A DNA stretch of 64,000 nt from Pseudomonas sp. DTU12.3 (GCF_004124275.1 NZ_CP027218.1:4671001-4735000); one strand, 5' to 3'. Numbered from the stretch's first letter, positions 33,766-42,272 are shown. Numbers and translations: made by a program. The notes: generated by a model not told the origin, from the letters alone.

Positions 33766-33931
33766 GACGAACAATTCCTCGCGACGGGCGATGTGTTAAA
33801 GAGACGCGGAACAGAGTAACCGCTAAAACGGCTGTTTAAAATTCCCTGAACCGGGGTTTTTAGCGATATCCGAATGTGACTGACCAGTCTCCGACAAAGC
33901 GTCTGGTCTGCGGGTCACAGCCGAGTCGAAT

Positions 33932-34402
33932 TTACTGCTTGAATTCGAAATCGAGCGCCGCGCCTTCCACTTCGCGGCGCTCTTCGTTGCGCAGTTGCAA
34001 CTGCATTTCGTTGCTGAGCAAACGGCCATTGAGCTGGAACCCGCTGTTTTTCTCGCCAAACATCTGCGGCAGGATCGGCTCGCGCTTGGGCAATTGAACA
34101 GTGCCCTTGGGTTTCAATTCCTGGACCATGTCCTTGGGCAGGCTCAAATCGAGCCTGGCCGGTGGCAGGCGGGTTTTCGCCACTTCGCTGGCAGGTTTCG
34201 ACTTGCTGGCAACCGGGGGGCGTTTTTTCACGACCTTCTGCTGGGTTTTCTTCGCCGCGGCAGCTTTTTTTGCGACCGGCGCTTTCTTGGCTGTCGTCGT
34301 CGCTGCCGGCTTTTCGGCAACTGCGGCGGCCATGACCGCCGGCGCATGACCGAGCATCAACAAGCAGAGGCAAACCCAGGCGGCAGGAAAAATCGCTTTC
34401 AT
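33932..34402 (-). CDS. Lys/Ala-rich exported protein of unknown function
   Basis: 156 aa. The N-terminus (MKAIFPAAWVCLCLLMLG to about residue 25) reads as a signal peptide. Residues about 26-80 are a Lys/Ala/Pro-rich, histone-H1-like stretch (KKAAAAKKTQQKVVKKRPP). The C-terminal part (RLDLSLPKDMVQELKP ... LQLRNEERREVEGAALDFEF) looks folded and is probably the conserved domain. Annotation pipelines may label it as an initiation factor because of the low-complexity region; I see no such domain. Start ATG 34402 is chosen for the signal sequence; ribosome site weak. Confidence 0.72.
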   Translation of the reverse strand: MKAIFPAAWVCLCLLMLGHAPAVMAAAVAEKPAATTTAKKAPVAKKAAAAKKTQQKVVKKRPPVASKSKPASEVAKTRLPPARLDLSLPKDMVQELKPKGTVQLPKREPILPQMFGEKNSGFQLNGRLLSNEMQLQLRNEERREVEGAALDFEFKQ

Positions 34403-34480
34403 GGACCCAACGAGACTAACGGCAGAGGGCCATATGCTCGCTTGTTGGACGCCACAAGACAAGCATGACCCTCTGCTCGT

Positions 34481-35920
34481 TCAGAATCCGCCGGCCGTTT
34501 CCTGACACAGTTGCGTGGCCAGCAGACCGAGAGTCATCAACGCTCGCTCCGCCTCGCGGTTCCATGGAATGCCGCAGTTCAGGCGGATGCAGTGGTTGAA
34601 CTGCTCGGTATTACTGAAGATCAACCCCGGCGCGATGCTGATGCCCTGCTGCAAGGCACGGACATGTAATTCCTGGGTATTGACCCTTCCTGGCAGACTC
34701 ACCCAGAGGATGAAACCGCCCGTGGGCCGGGACATTTGCGTGCCTTCGGGGAAGTACTGCTGCACCGCCAATTGAAAGGCGCTGAGGTTTTTCCGGTATT
34801 CCTGGCGGATGTACCGTAAATGCCGGTCATAGCCACCGTTTTCCAGATAGGCGGCGATGGCCATCTGCGTCACGCTGCACGCTGAATGCGTACTGAAGGT
34901 CTGCAAGCGCTGGATTTCCTGCTGATACTTGCCGGCAATCATCCAGCCGATGCGCACCCCAGGCGACAACGTCTTGGAAAAGCTCGAACAGTAGATCACC
35001 CGATCCAGTCGGTCATAGGCCTTGAGCGCTTTGGTGCGACCCTGCTCGAACATCAACTCGCCATAGATATCGTCTTCGACGATCTGGATATCGAAGTCCG
35101 AGGCCAGGCGCAGCAACTGCTTTTGCCGCTCTTCGGGCATGGTGCCGCCCAAGGGATTGCTCAGGCGCGTGGTCAACACCAACGCCTTGATCGACCATTG
35201 ATTGGCCGCCAGTTGCAGGGCTTCGAGGCTCATGCCGGTAGCGGGGTCGCTGGGGATCTCGATGACTTTCAGGCCGAGCAGGTCAGCCAGTTGCAGCAAT
35301 CCGTAATAGGTCGGCGATTCCGCAGCGATCAGATCGCCCGGCCGCGTGAGTACTCGCAACGACATCTGCAAGGCGTCGACACAACCGTGGGTGATCACCA
35401 CCTCCGAGGGGTCGACCACCACGCCGGCGTCACGCATGCGAATCGCCACTTGCCGACGCAGCGGTTCAAAACCGGGGCTGAACATATAGCTGAAGGCGCG
35501 CGGGCTATGGAAACGGGTGACCTTGGCCAGTTGCTGATGCAGCGCGCGCACCGGCAAGTAATCGACGCTCGGTACCGCCGCGCCCAGCGGGAAGACACCT
35601 TCGCGGCGCGATTCGACCAGAACCTGCTGAATGATGCTGCTACGGGTGACCAGTCCTGGCCGTTCGACCCGCGCGATGTCCGGTGTCGGCGCCGTCAGCG
35701 CTGGCGTCTGGTGCACGTAATAACCGGACTGCGGCCGTGCCCGAATCAGCCCCTGATCTTCGAGATTGGCATACGCCTGCAACACCGTCGCATGGCTGAC
35801 GTTGAGCTGCGAGCTCATCTTGCGCACCGAAGGCACGCGCTCCCCCGGTTGATAGACACCACGGCGGATGTCTTCGGCCAGTTGCTGAGCAATACGTTGG
35901 TAGAGCAAAAGATTGGTCAT
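34481..35920 (-). CDS. MocR-type GntR/aminotransferase regulator
   Basis: 479-aa fusion of an N-terminal GntR winged helix (about 1-75; LAEDIRRGVYQPGERVPSVRKM then VSHATVLQAYANLEDQGLI) and a class I aminotransferase-like domain. The PLP lysine is Lys316 in SSFSKTLSPG, and the DDIYGELMF strand is present. MocR proteins sense PLP-linked metabolites and usually control a neighbouring transporter or vitamin gene. Here no obvious target is adjacent, and the gene is separated from its neighbours by repeats. A target might be distant. Confidence 0.92.
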   Translation of the reverse strand: MTNLLLYQRIAQQLAEDIRRGVYQPGERVPSVRKMSSQLNVSHATVLQAYANLEDQGLIRARPQSGYYVHQTPALTAPTPDIARVERPGLVTRSSIIQQVLVESRREGVFPLGAAVPSVDYLPVRALHQQLAKVTRFHSPRAFSYMFSPGFEPLRRQVAIRMRDAGVVVDPSEVVITHGCVDALQMSLRVLTRPGDLIAAESPTYYGLLQLADLLGLKVIEIPSDPATGMSLEALQLAANQWSIKALVLTTRLSNPLGGTMPEERQKQLLRLASDFDIQIVEDDIYGELMFEQGRTKALKAYDRLDRVIYCSSFSKTLSPGVRIGWMIAGKYQQEIQRLQTFSTHSACSVTQMAIAAYLENGGYDRHLRYIRQEYRKNLSAFQLAVQQYFPEGTQMSRPTGGFILWVSLPGRVNTQELHVRALQQGISIAPGLIFSNTEQFNHCIRLNCGIPWNREAERALMTLGLLATQLCQETAGGF

Positions 35921-36072
35921 GACGCAGCACTCGATTTCACGGGCATTTTATTCTTGTGTGAAACAATACCGGAACAGTTTAGAAGTGTACTGGGACAGTT
36001 ACCACTTTAGTCGACCATACAGTGCGGTGTCTGCCCCCGACTGTACTGATTTGCGAGCTATTCGACAGACGT

Positions 36073-36107
36073 AAAAAAGCCCGGAACTGCATGACAGGCC
36101 GGGCTTT
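36073..36107. terminator. Hairpin terminator with A and T runs
   Basis: The stem AGCCCGG (36078-36084) pairs with CCGGGCT (36099-36105). It has six A's before it and three T's after it, so it is stronger toward the minus direction. It lies upstream of the MocR gene and downstream of the OmpA gene with respect to the minus strand, beyond the repeat pair. Confidence 0.75.
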
Positions 36108-36118
36108 GTAGGAGCCGT

Positions 36119-36208
36119 GTAGGAGCTGACGAGTGGAACGAGGCTGCGATCTTTTGATCTTGTTTTTAAAACCAAGATCAAAAGATCGCAGCCTTCGGCA
36201 GCTCCTAC
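36119..36208. repeat. Inverted pair of GGCTGCGATCTTTTGATC repeat, imperfect left arm
   Basis: The left arm starts GTAGGAGCTGACGAG (diverged from the usual GCTGCCGAAG) and continues GGCTGCGATCTTTTGATC. The right arm is the standard copy ending GCTCCTAC. The pair lies just after the OmpA gene. Confidence 0.88.
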
Positions 36209-36223
36209 AGGGTTTTGCGTTGC

Positions 36224-37036
36224 TTAACGGGCGGCGCCGAGCTGACCTTTTTCGTCGGAGAAGACGATTTCCACCCGACGGTTCTGTGCACGCCCGCGCT
36301 CGGAAGCGTTGACGTCTACCGGGTATTCATCGCCGTAACCTTCGACCTGAATGCGTTTGTCATCGATGCCCAGGTCCATCAGCACGTCAGCCACGGCTTG
36401 CGCGCGGTCGCGGGACAGCTTGAGGTTTTCCTGCTTGCCGCCGGTGCTGTCGGTGTAACCCTCGATACGCACCACGCGTTTCGGATTCAATTGCAGGAAC
36501 TGGACGATCTTCAGCACCACGCGGTTGGCCGAGTTTTTCAGCTCAGCTTCACCGGTGTCGAACAATACGTCACCCAGGGTCATCACCAGACCACGGTCAG
36601 TCTGCGTGGTGGCCAGCGCGACGATCTGTTCTTCCAGCCACTTGCCCTGCTGCTGGACGCTGAGCAGCTTCGATTCACGCAGGGCCAATTGCAGGCGCTG
36701 ACGCTCCAGTTCGAGCTTGGCCGCGCGCTCCTCATTGAGCACCTGATTGGTGTGCTGGCGCGCGATCTCGCTGTAGCGCTGGCTCAGGTAGGCGTAATGC
36801 ACCACGTCCGAACCGCTGCCCCAATAGGTCGACAAGCGATCGGCACGGGCCAGGGATTCACCGGCGCGGATCACGTCTTTCGGCGCGATGCGCAGCACGT
36901 TGGAGTCTTCCTTGACCTTCTGGAAGTCGGCGCCCGCCTCTTGCAGAGCCGATTCGCTGTGTTGACCGGCGCAGCCGTAAAGGCTCGCGCAACCGGTGAG
37001 GATCAGCGCACCGATGGCTTTGGACTTGAGGCTCAT
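36224..37036 (-). CDS. OmpA-family lipoprotein with DUF4398 region
   Basis: 270 aa. The N-terminal lipoprotein signal ends ASLYGC. A helical DUF4398-like region (about 25-140) is followed by an OmpA peptidoglycan-binding domain (about 150-260) with VRIEGYTDSTGGKQENLKLS and GYGDEYPVDVN. It probably tethers the outer membrane to the cell wall. Its ATG overlaps the stop of the upstream DUF4398 gene by four bases (ATGA), so the two are translated together. Confidence 0.9.
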   Translation of the reverse strand: MSLKSKAIGALILTGCASLYGCAGQHSESALQEAGADFQKVKEDSNVLRIAPKDVIRAGESLARADRLSTYWGSGSDVVHYAYLSQRYSEIARQHTNQVLNEERAAKLELERQRLQLALRESKLLSVQQQGKWLEEQIVALATTQTDRGLVMTLGDVLFDTGEAELKNSANRVVLKIVQFLQLNPKRVVRIEGYTDSTGGKQENLKLSRDRAQAVADVLMDLGIDDKRIQVEGYGDEYPVDVNASERGRAQNRRVEIVFSDEKGQLGAAR

Positions 37037-37389
37037 TGGGCATCTCCCAGTTGCTTGCGCAGTCGGACGATGCGGGTGTTGAGTACGTTCACCTGTTCTT
37101 CGCTTTTCTGCGTCAGCACCTTGGCTTCCGCCAGACGTGCGTCGAGTTCAGCCTGTTCAGAACGCATGCGCGCGTTCCGGTAGGACTCGTCAGCCATGTT
37201 GCCTTTGGCGCGGTTGTACTTGGTTTCGGCCAGTTTCATTTCCGGCACTTCGTCGGCGGTGGCGCCGACGGCCTTGGCCTGGGTGATGGCCTGCTCGGTC
37301 AGACGCATTTGTTCAATCGGTGCCGGATCGGTTGCGCAACCGGCCAGGGCCAGAACGGCCACAGCCGCGAAAAGAGGTCGAATACTCAC
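37033..37389 (-). CDS. DUF4398 lipoprotein
   Basis: 118-aa lipoprotein with lipobox LAGC at residues about 15-18. The mature part is a long amphipathic helix/coiled coil (about 50-115), typical of DUF4398. It probably partners the OmpA-like protein, whose start overlaps its stop. The solute-binding protein gene ends nine bases upstream on the same strand, which makes a three-gene unit likely. Confidence 0.88.
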   Translation of the reverse strand: MSIRPLFAAVAVLALAGCATDPAPIEQMRLTEQAITQAKAVGATADEVPEMKLAETKYNRAKGNMADESYRNARMRSEQAELDARLAEAKVLTQKSEEQVNVLNTRIVRLRKQLGDAQ

Positions 37390-37398
37390 TAAGAATCC

Positions 37399-38220
37399 CT
37401 ACTGTTTTGGGGCACTGACAGGTTGTTGCGGCTGTTGCTGCTGCGCCTTCCAGCGCTCGATATTGCGTTGCAGCGCGGCTTCCGTCAGTCCGGACGCGGG
37501 CAATTCTGTCATCTTTTTGGCTAGCTGTCCGCGCAACCACGGATCGTTGCAGGCCGAGTTGTGGGAAACCGCAAGGAACAACCCCGGGCGGTCGATGGGT
37601 TGTTCGAACGCCAGCAGATCATTGGCCATGCCCAACGCCTGTGCGGCGGCCATGCCCGAGTAACGCCCGGCGAGTACATATTCCACTTCGCCCAAGAGCA
37701 ATTTCTGCAGGGCCAGGGTGAGGTTGGCTGTCTTGGTCAGGGTCAGATTCTGCTCGGCGAAAGTGCCAAATGCCTGGGTCATTCGAGACTTTTCCGACAA
37801 GGCACCGGCATGGCCGTGCAGGTCTTTGGCTTCGCTGTAGGCCAGTGTCGAGCCTTTGCGCGTCCACACCAGGTAGTCGTTTTCCAGCAGCGGCGGATAG
37901 ATGTAGTCGAGGTTTTCCAGCTCAGTGAAGGTCAGCGGCGCGTCGGCGAGCATGTCCATGCGCCCGCTGCGCACTTCGTCGAGGGCTTGCGCGCGTTTGC
38001 CGGCGTAGAGCAACTCGACTTTGATGCCGAGATCCTTGGCCACTTGCTGCAACAGGTCGGCACTGGCACCGATCAATTGTTTCGGATTTTGCGGATCCTG
38101 CCACAGATACGGCGGCGCATCCGGGCTGCCGGTGACGACGAGGCGTTCGCACTTGCCAGCGGCTGTCGCCAAACCTGGCAACAGGGCCAATCCCAACAAC
38201 AATCCGCAGCGCAGATCCAT
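37399..38220 (-). CDS. Family 3 periplasmic solute-binding protein
   Basis: 273 aa with a signal peptide (MDLRCGLLLGLALLPGLATA). The mature part resembles the amino-acid-binding SBP_bac_3 fold (LVVTGSPDAPPYLW, GASADLLQQVAKDLGIKVELL, RMDMLADAPLTF). No permease or ATPase gene is nearby, so it may be a stand-alone sensor or an adaptor of another system. The C-terminus is Gln/Pro-rich (AQQQQPQQP). ATG 38220 has GGGAG nine bases upstream; the longer open frame to 38403 runs through the etf terminator and is not coding. Confidence 0.87.
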   Translation of the reverse strand: MDLRCGLLLGLALLPGLATAAGKCERLVVTGSPDAPPYLWQDPQNPKQLIGASADLLQQVAKDLGIKVELLYAGKRAQALDEVRSGRMDMLADAPLTFTELENLDYIYPPLLENDYLVWTRKGSTLAYSEAKDLHGHAGALSEKSRMTQAFGTFAEQNLTLTKTANLTLALQKLLLGEVEYVLAGRYSGMAAAQALGMANDLLAFEQPIDRPGLFLAVSHNSACNDPWLRGQLAKKMTELPASGLTEAALQRNIERWKAQQQQPQQPVSAPKQ

Positions 38221-38248
38221 GGCAAAACGCTCCCACTCAAATCCGAGA

Positions 38249-38282
38249 CAAAAAAAGCCCGACCAAAAGGTCGGGCTCTTTA
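38249..38282 (-). terminator. Terminator of the etfBA operon
   Basis: A nine-base stem AGCCCGACC / GGTCGGGCT with an AAAA loop, followed by a T run on the minus strand (the A run at 38249-38256). It lies 18 bases after the etfA stop. Confidence 0.92.
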
Positions 38283-38299
38283 TAAGTGAAGCCGCTGGA

Positions 38300-39229
38300 T
38301 TAGACCAGCTTCTCCAGCTCGGGTACTGCTTCGAACAGATCCGCCACGAGACCGTAATCGGCCACCTGGAAGATCGGCGCTTCTTCGTCCTTGTTGATCG
38401 CAACGATCACCTTGGAGTCTTTCATGCCGGCCAGATGCTGGATCGCGCCGGAGATACCGACGGCGATGTACAGCTGTGGCGCAACGATCTTGCCGGTCTG
38501 ACCGACCTGCATGTCGTTCGGTACGAAACCTGCGTCAACCGCAGCGCGCGAAGCACCGACGGCAGCGCCCAGCTTGTCGGCCAGGGCGTACAGATGCTTG
38601 AAGTTGTCGCCGTTCTGCATGCCACGGCCGCCGGAAACGACGATCTTGGCAGCGGTCAGCTCTGGACGATCGGACTTGGCCAGCTCTTCGCCAACGAAGC
38701 TCGAAGTGCCAGCGTTGTGCGCAGCAGCAACCGCTTCAACGGCAGCCGAACCACCTTCAGCAGCAACCGGGTCGAAACCGGTGGCACGCACGGTGATCAC
38801 TTTGATCGCAGCGGTCGATTGCACGGTAGCGATGGCGTTACCGGCGTAGATCGGACGCTTGAACGTGTCAGCGCTTTCGACCGAGATGATCTCGGAGATC
38901 TGGTCAACGTCGAGCTGCGCGGCAACGCGCGGCAGGATGTTTTTGCCGTTGGAGGTCGCGGCAGCCAGGATGTGGCTGTAGCCAGCGCCCAGCTCTGCAA
39001 CCAATGGCGCAACGTTTTCCGGCAGCTGATGCGCGTAAGCGGCATTGTCAGCGTTGAGGACTTTGCTCACGCCAGCGATTTTCGCAGCGGCTTCAGCCAC
39101 GGCGCCAGCGCCTTGGCCGGCAACCAGAACGTGGATGTCGCCGCCGATTTTGGCAGCAGCAGCCACGGTGTTCAGCGTGGCCGGGGCCAGCACTTTGTTG
39201 TCGTGTTCAGCAATAACCAAGATAGTCAT
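38300..39229 (-). CDS. etfA: Electron transfer flavoprotein alpha subunit
   Basis: 309-aa FAD-binding subunit of ETF, which takes electrons from acyl-CoA and related dehydrogenases. The C-terminal FAD domain carries VVSGGRGMQNG, GQTGKIVAPQLYIAVGISGAIQHLAGM and IVAINKDEEAPIF, the standard signature. It begins directly after etfB with no spacer and ends at the terminator near 38270. Confidence 0.96.
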   Translation of the reverse strand: MTILVIAEHDNKVLAPATLNTVAAAAKIGGDIHVLVAGQGAGAVAEAAAKIAGVSKVLNADNAAYAHQLPENVAPLVAELGAGYSHILAAATSNGKNILPRVAAQLDVDQISEIISVESADTFKRPIYAGNAIATVQSTAAIKVITVRATGFDPVAAEGGSAAVEAVAAAHNAGTSSFVGEELAKSDRPELTAAKIVVSGGRGMQNGDNFKHLYALADKLGAAVGASRAAVDAGFVPNDMQVGQTGKIVAPQLYIAVGISGAIQHLAGMKDSKVIVAINKDEEAPIFQVADYGLVADLFEAVPELEKLV

Positions 39230-39979
39230 TTAGATTACCTTCGCTTCGTTCTTGAGTTTTTCAACCAGTTCAGCCACCGACTTGACCTTGATGCCTGCGC
39301 TGCGTGCAGCCGGCGCTTCGACTTTCAGGGTCTTGTTGGTGGAGGCGGTGGAAACGCCCAAAGCGTCCGGAGTCAGCACTTCAAGAGGCTTCTTCTTGGC
39401 TTTCATGATGTTTGGCAGAGACGCGTAGCGCGGCTCGTTCAAACGCAGGTCGGTGGTGACGATCGCTGGCAGTTTCAGGGAAACCGTCTGCGCGCCGCCG
39501 TCGATTTCGCGGGTCACGGCAACGCTGTCGCCAGAGACTTCGACTTTCGAAGCGAACGTGCCCTGACCGTAGCCGCTCAGTGCAGCAAGCATCTGGCCGG
39601 TCTGGTTGTTATCGCTGTCGATGGCCTGTTTGCCAAGGATCACCAGTTGAGGCTGTTCCTTGTCGACCACAGCCTTGAGCAGCTTGGCCACGGCGAGCGA
39701 GGTCAGATCTTCAGCGGATTCGACGAGGATGGCACGGTCGGCACCCAGAGCCAGTGCGGTACGCAGCTGCTCCTGAGCGGTGGTCGGGCCGATGGAGACG
39801 ACGACGATTTCAGTCGCAACACCTTTCTCTTTCAGGCGTACGGCTTCTTCCACTGCGATTTCGCAGAACGGGTTCATCGACATCTTGACGTTGGCGAGAT
39901 CGACGCCGGAATTGTCCGCCTTGACGCGAACCTTGACGTTGTAATCCACAACGCGTTTGACAGCTACAAGAACCTTCAT
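39230..39979 (-). CDS. etfB: Electron transfer flavoprotein beta subunit
   Basis: 249-aa AMP-binding subunit of ETF. The N-terminus MKVLVAVKRVVDYNVKVRV and the segment VEEAVRLKEKG are typical, as is the family signature region VVDKEQPQLVILGKQAIDSDNNQTGQ. It is first in the etfBA operon; electrons pass to the ETF-ubiquinone oxidoreductase encoded divergently at 40530. Confidence 0.96.
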   Translation of the reverse strand: MKVLVAVKRVVDYNVKVRVKADNSGVDLANVKMSMNPFCEIAVEEAVRLKEKGVATEIVVVSIGPTTAQEQLRTALALGADRAILVESAEDLTSLAVAKLLKAVVDKEQPQLVILGKQAIDSDNNQTGQMLAALSGYGQGTFASKVEVSGDSVAVTREIDGGAQTVSLKLPAIVTTDLRLNEPRYASLPNIMKAKKKPLEVLTPDALGVSTASTNKTLKVEAPAARSAGIKVKSVAELVEKLKNEAKVI

Positions 39980-40051
39980 GGATTCCTCGTTACTCTCCGG
40001 TGAAAAGAAAGTCGCCTAGGCGAACCTGGCGGTTGATGCTCATCGTGCCTA

Positions 40052-40227
40052 CAAGGGCACCTCTAAAAACGCCGGCTTGTACTCGGGATGATGACACGCT
40101 GCAAAGTGCTGGACCGTTCGTCAGTGGTGACCAATCAGTCATTCAACTTCACGCTGTGTAAACTGCGCGCCAGACCTGCGCTGCGCATCACCCTTTCTGC
40201 CTACGCCCTGTCTTTAGAGGTGCTCTT
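40052..40227. repeat. About 176-bp segment bounded by an inverted repeat
   Basis: GCACCTCTAAA (40057-40067) and TTTAGAGGTGC (40213-40223) are perfect complements, extended on both sides with mismatches (CAAGxGCACCTCTAAAxAC). No open frame of note lies inside. It could be a non-autonomous element, or a leader that folds back. Confidence 0.55.
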
Positions 40228-40357
40228 GAAACCGCCAGTCTGCCTACGGCGAGCGCAAAACCGCCCGTATCTTGACCGGAACGCCTATTCCGGTCAATAC
40301 AGCAAAATGACCATTCATAAGCCGCGCTTCTTTGATTTCTCTGGCCTGGAGCCGATT

Positions 40358-40371
40358 CAAACAAACGTTTG
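40358..40371. promoter_or_regulatory. PsrA-type operator
   Basis: CAAACAAACGTTTG fits the PsrA half-site pattern CAAAC-N4-GTTTG that I recall from Pseudomonas. It ends three bases before the -35 of the ETF-QO promoter. PsrA is a TetR-type repressor released by long-chain fatty acids, so fatty-acid induction of ETF-QO, and perhaps of etfBA, is plausible. Confidence 0.7.
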
Positions 40372-40373
40372 TA

Positions 40374-40402
40374 TTGGACGCTAGGAGTGGTGTAGATATA
40401 AT
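40374..40402 (+). promoter_or_regulatory. Sigma-70 promoter of the ETF-QO gene
   Basis: TTGGAC (40374-40379), a 17-base spacer and a perfect TATAAT (40397-40402). It predicts a start near 40409 and a leader of about 120 bases before the GTG at 40530. Confidence 0.8.
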
Positions 40403-40442
40403 GCGCCGCCTAGAGAGAAAGGTCTGTTCTCCAATATTCCCC

Positions 40443-40458
40443 TTGACGTTAACGTAAA
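40443..40458. promoter_or_regulatory. Palindrome TTGACGTTAACGTAAA, possibly a MerR-type (LiuR-like) site
   Basis: It has a perfect 10-bp core ACGTTAACGT (40446-40455) with near-symmetric flanks, about 35 bases into the predicted leader. From memory it resembles the LiuR operator of branched-chain amino-acid catabolism. The position downstream of the promoter would suit repression. Confidence 0.5.
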
Positions 40459-40529
40459 GGAATAGCGGATGCGACATCAAACCTCCAAATTAGAAAAAAA
40501 ACTGTTGAGCCTTGAGTAGGAGATAGCCT

Positions 40530-42194
40530 GTGGAACGCGAATACATGGAATTCGACGTGGTCATCGTCGGTGCCGGCCCCGCTGGCCTGTCCGCCGCCTG
40601 CCGTCTGAAGCAGAAGGCCGCCGAAGCCGGTAAGGAAATCAGCGTCTGCGTGGTCGAAAAAGGCTCCGAAGTCGGTGCACACATCCTCTCCGGCGCCGTG
40701 TTCGAACCACGCGCTCTGAACGAACTTTTCCCGAACTGGAAAGAACTCGGCGCGCCGCTGAACACGCCGGTCACGCGCGATGACATTTTCGTGCTGAAAA
40801 ACGCCGACAGCGCGCAGAAAATTCCCGACCTCTTTGTGCCGAAGACCATGCACAACGAAGGCAACTACATTATTTCCCTTGGCAACCTGTGCCGGTGGCT
40901 GGCCCAGCAGGCAGAGAACCTCGGCGTAGAAATCTACCCAGGCTTTGCCGCTCAGGAAGCGCTGATCGACGAGCAAGGCGTGGTTCGCGGGATCATCACC
41001 GGTGATCTGGGCGTCGACCGCGAAGGCAACCCGAAAGAAGGCCTGTACACCCCGGGCATGGAACTGCGTGGCAAATACACGCTGTTCGCCGAAGGCTGCC
41101 GTGGCCACATCGGCAAGCAACTGATCAAGCGCTACAACCTCGACAGCGATGCCGACGCCCAGCACTACGGCATCGGCCTGAAAGAAATCTGGGAAATCGA
41201 CCCGGCCAAACATCAGCCTGGCCTCGTAGTCCACACCGCCGGTTGGCCGCTGGATATCATGGGCACCGAGAACACCGGCGGCTCGTTCCTCTATCACCTG
41301 GAAAACAACCAGGTCGTAGTCGGTCTGATCGTCGACCTGTCTTACAGCAACACTTACCTGTCGCCGTTCGACGAGTTCCAGCGCCTCAAGCATCACCCGG
41401 TGCTGGCGCAGTATCTGGAAGGCGGCAAGCGCATCAGCTACGGCGCCCGCGCGATTTGCAAAGGTGGCCTGAACTCGCTGCCGAAAATGGTCTTCAAGGG
41501 CGGCGCGCTGATCGGTTGCGACCTCGGCACCCTGAACTTCGCCAAGATCAAAGGCAGCCACACCGCGATGAAATCGGGCATGCTCGCCGCAGAATCGGTG
41601 GCTGACGCGTTGTTCGCTGAGAAGGACGGCACCGAAGAACTGACCACTTACGTCGACGCGTTCAAGAAGAGCTGGCTCTACGACGAGCTGTTTGCCAGCC
41701 GAAACTTCGGCCCGGCGATCCACAAGTTCGGCGCTATCGTCGGCGGTGGTTTCAACTGGCTCGACCAGAACATCTTCGGCGGCAAACTGCCGTTCACCCT
41801 GCACGACACCAAGCCGGATTACGCTTGCCTCAAGCTCGCGGCCGACTGCAAGAAGATCGACTATCCGAAGCCGGACGGCAAACTCAGCTTCGACAAGCTC
41901 AGCTCGGTGTTCATCTCCGGTACCAACCATGAAGAAGAACAGCCGTGCCATTTGAAGCTGACCGATCCAAGCATCCCGATCAGCAAGAACCTGCCGCTGT
42001 ACGACGAACCGGCGCAGCGCTACTGCCCGGCCGGCGTGTACGAAGTGATTACCAAGGAAGACGGCGAGAAGCGCTTCCAGATCAACGCCCAGAACTGCGT
42101 GCACTGCAAGACCTGTGACATCAAGGACCCTTCGCAGAACATCACCTGGGTGACGCCGGAAGGCGCTGGCGGCCCGACTTATCCAAATATGTAA
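40530..42194 (+). CDS. Electron transfer flavoprotein-ubiquinone oxidoreductase
   Basis: 554-aa membrane-associated flavoprotein passing electrons from ETF to ubiquinone. The N-terminal FAD motif is VVIVGAGPAGLSAAC (9-23). The C-terminal 4Fe-4S cluster cysteines appear in YCPAGVYEV and NCVHCKTCDIKDP. The start is GTG at 40530: AGGAG lies seven bases before it, and the ATG five codons later has no own site. It stands alone under a PsrA-like operator, facing away from etfBA. Confidence 0.95.
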   Translation: MEREYMEFDVVIVGAGPAGLSAACRLKQKAAEAGKEISVCVVEKGSEVGAHILSGAVFEPRALNELFPNWKELGAPLNTPVTRDDIFVLKNADSAQKIPDLFVPKTMHNEGNYIISLGNLCRWLAQQAENLGVEIYPGFAAQEALIDEQGVVRGIITGDLGVDREGNPKEGLYTPGMELRGKYTLFAEGCRGHIGKQLIKRYNLDSDADAQHYGIGLKEIWEIDPAKHQPGLVVHTAGWPLDIMGTENTGGSFLYHLENNQVVVGLIVDLSYSNTYLSPFDEFQRLKHHPVLAQYLEGGKRISYGARAICKGGLNSLPKMVFKGGALIGCDLGTLNFAKIKGSHTAMKSGMLAAESVADALFAEKDGTEELTTYVDAFKKSWLYDELFASRNFGPAIHKFGAIVGGGFNWLDQNIFGGKLPFTLHDTKPDYACLKLAADCKKIDYPKPDGKLSFDKLSSVFISGTNHEEEQPCHLKLTDPSIPISKNLPLYDEPAQRYCPAGVYEVITKEDGEKRFQINAQNCVHCKTCDIKDPSQNITWVTPEGAGGPTYPNM

Positions 42195-42215
42195 GCCGAA
42201 CCGCTGAACAACAAG

Positions 42216-42239
42216 GCTCCCGAATCGGGGGCCTTTTTG
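42216..42239 (+). terminator. Terminator of the ETF-QO gene
   Basis: The stem GGCTCCCGA / TCGGGGGCC (one G-T pair) is followed by TTTTT at 42234-42238. It lies 21 bases after the stop codon. Confidence 0.9.
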
Positions 42240-42272
42240 TTGCCCAAAATTCCTCTCACACCACAAAACAAC

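Larger units (their letters stand above)
35921..36223. other. Intergenic region holding a terminator and a repeat pair
   Basis: 303 bases. Bases 35921-36070 contain the probable MocR promoter (AT-rich TTTTATTCTTGTGTGAAACAAT region) with no clear operator call. The rest is a hairpin terminator and an inverted repeat, listed separately. Confidence 0.5.
39980..40529. other. Long regulatory region between etfBA and the ETF-QO gene
   Basis: 550 bases between divergent, functionally linked operons. It contains an 11-bp perfect inverted repeat 145 bases apart, a PsrA-type operator, a strong sigma-70 promoter for the right-hand gene and a 10-bp palindrome in its leader (all listed). A possible minus-strand -35 TTGACC (on plus 40292-40297 as GGTCAA) could serve etfBA, but its -10 is poor. 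Confidence 0.6.
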
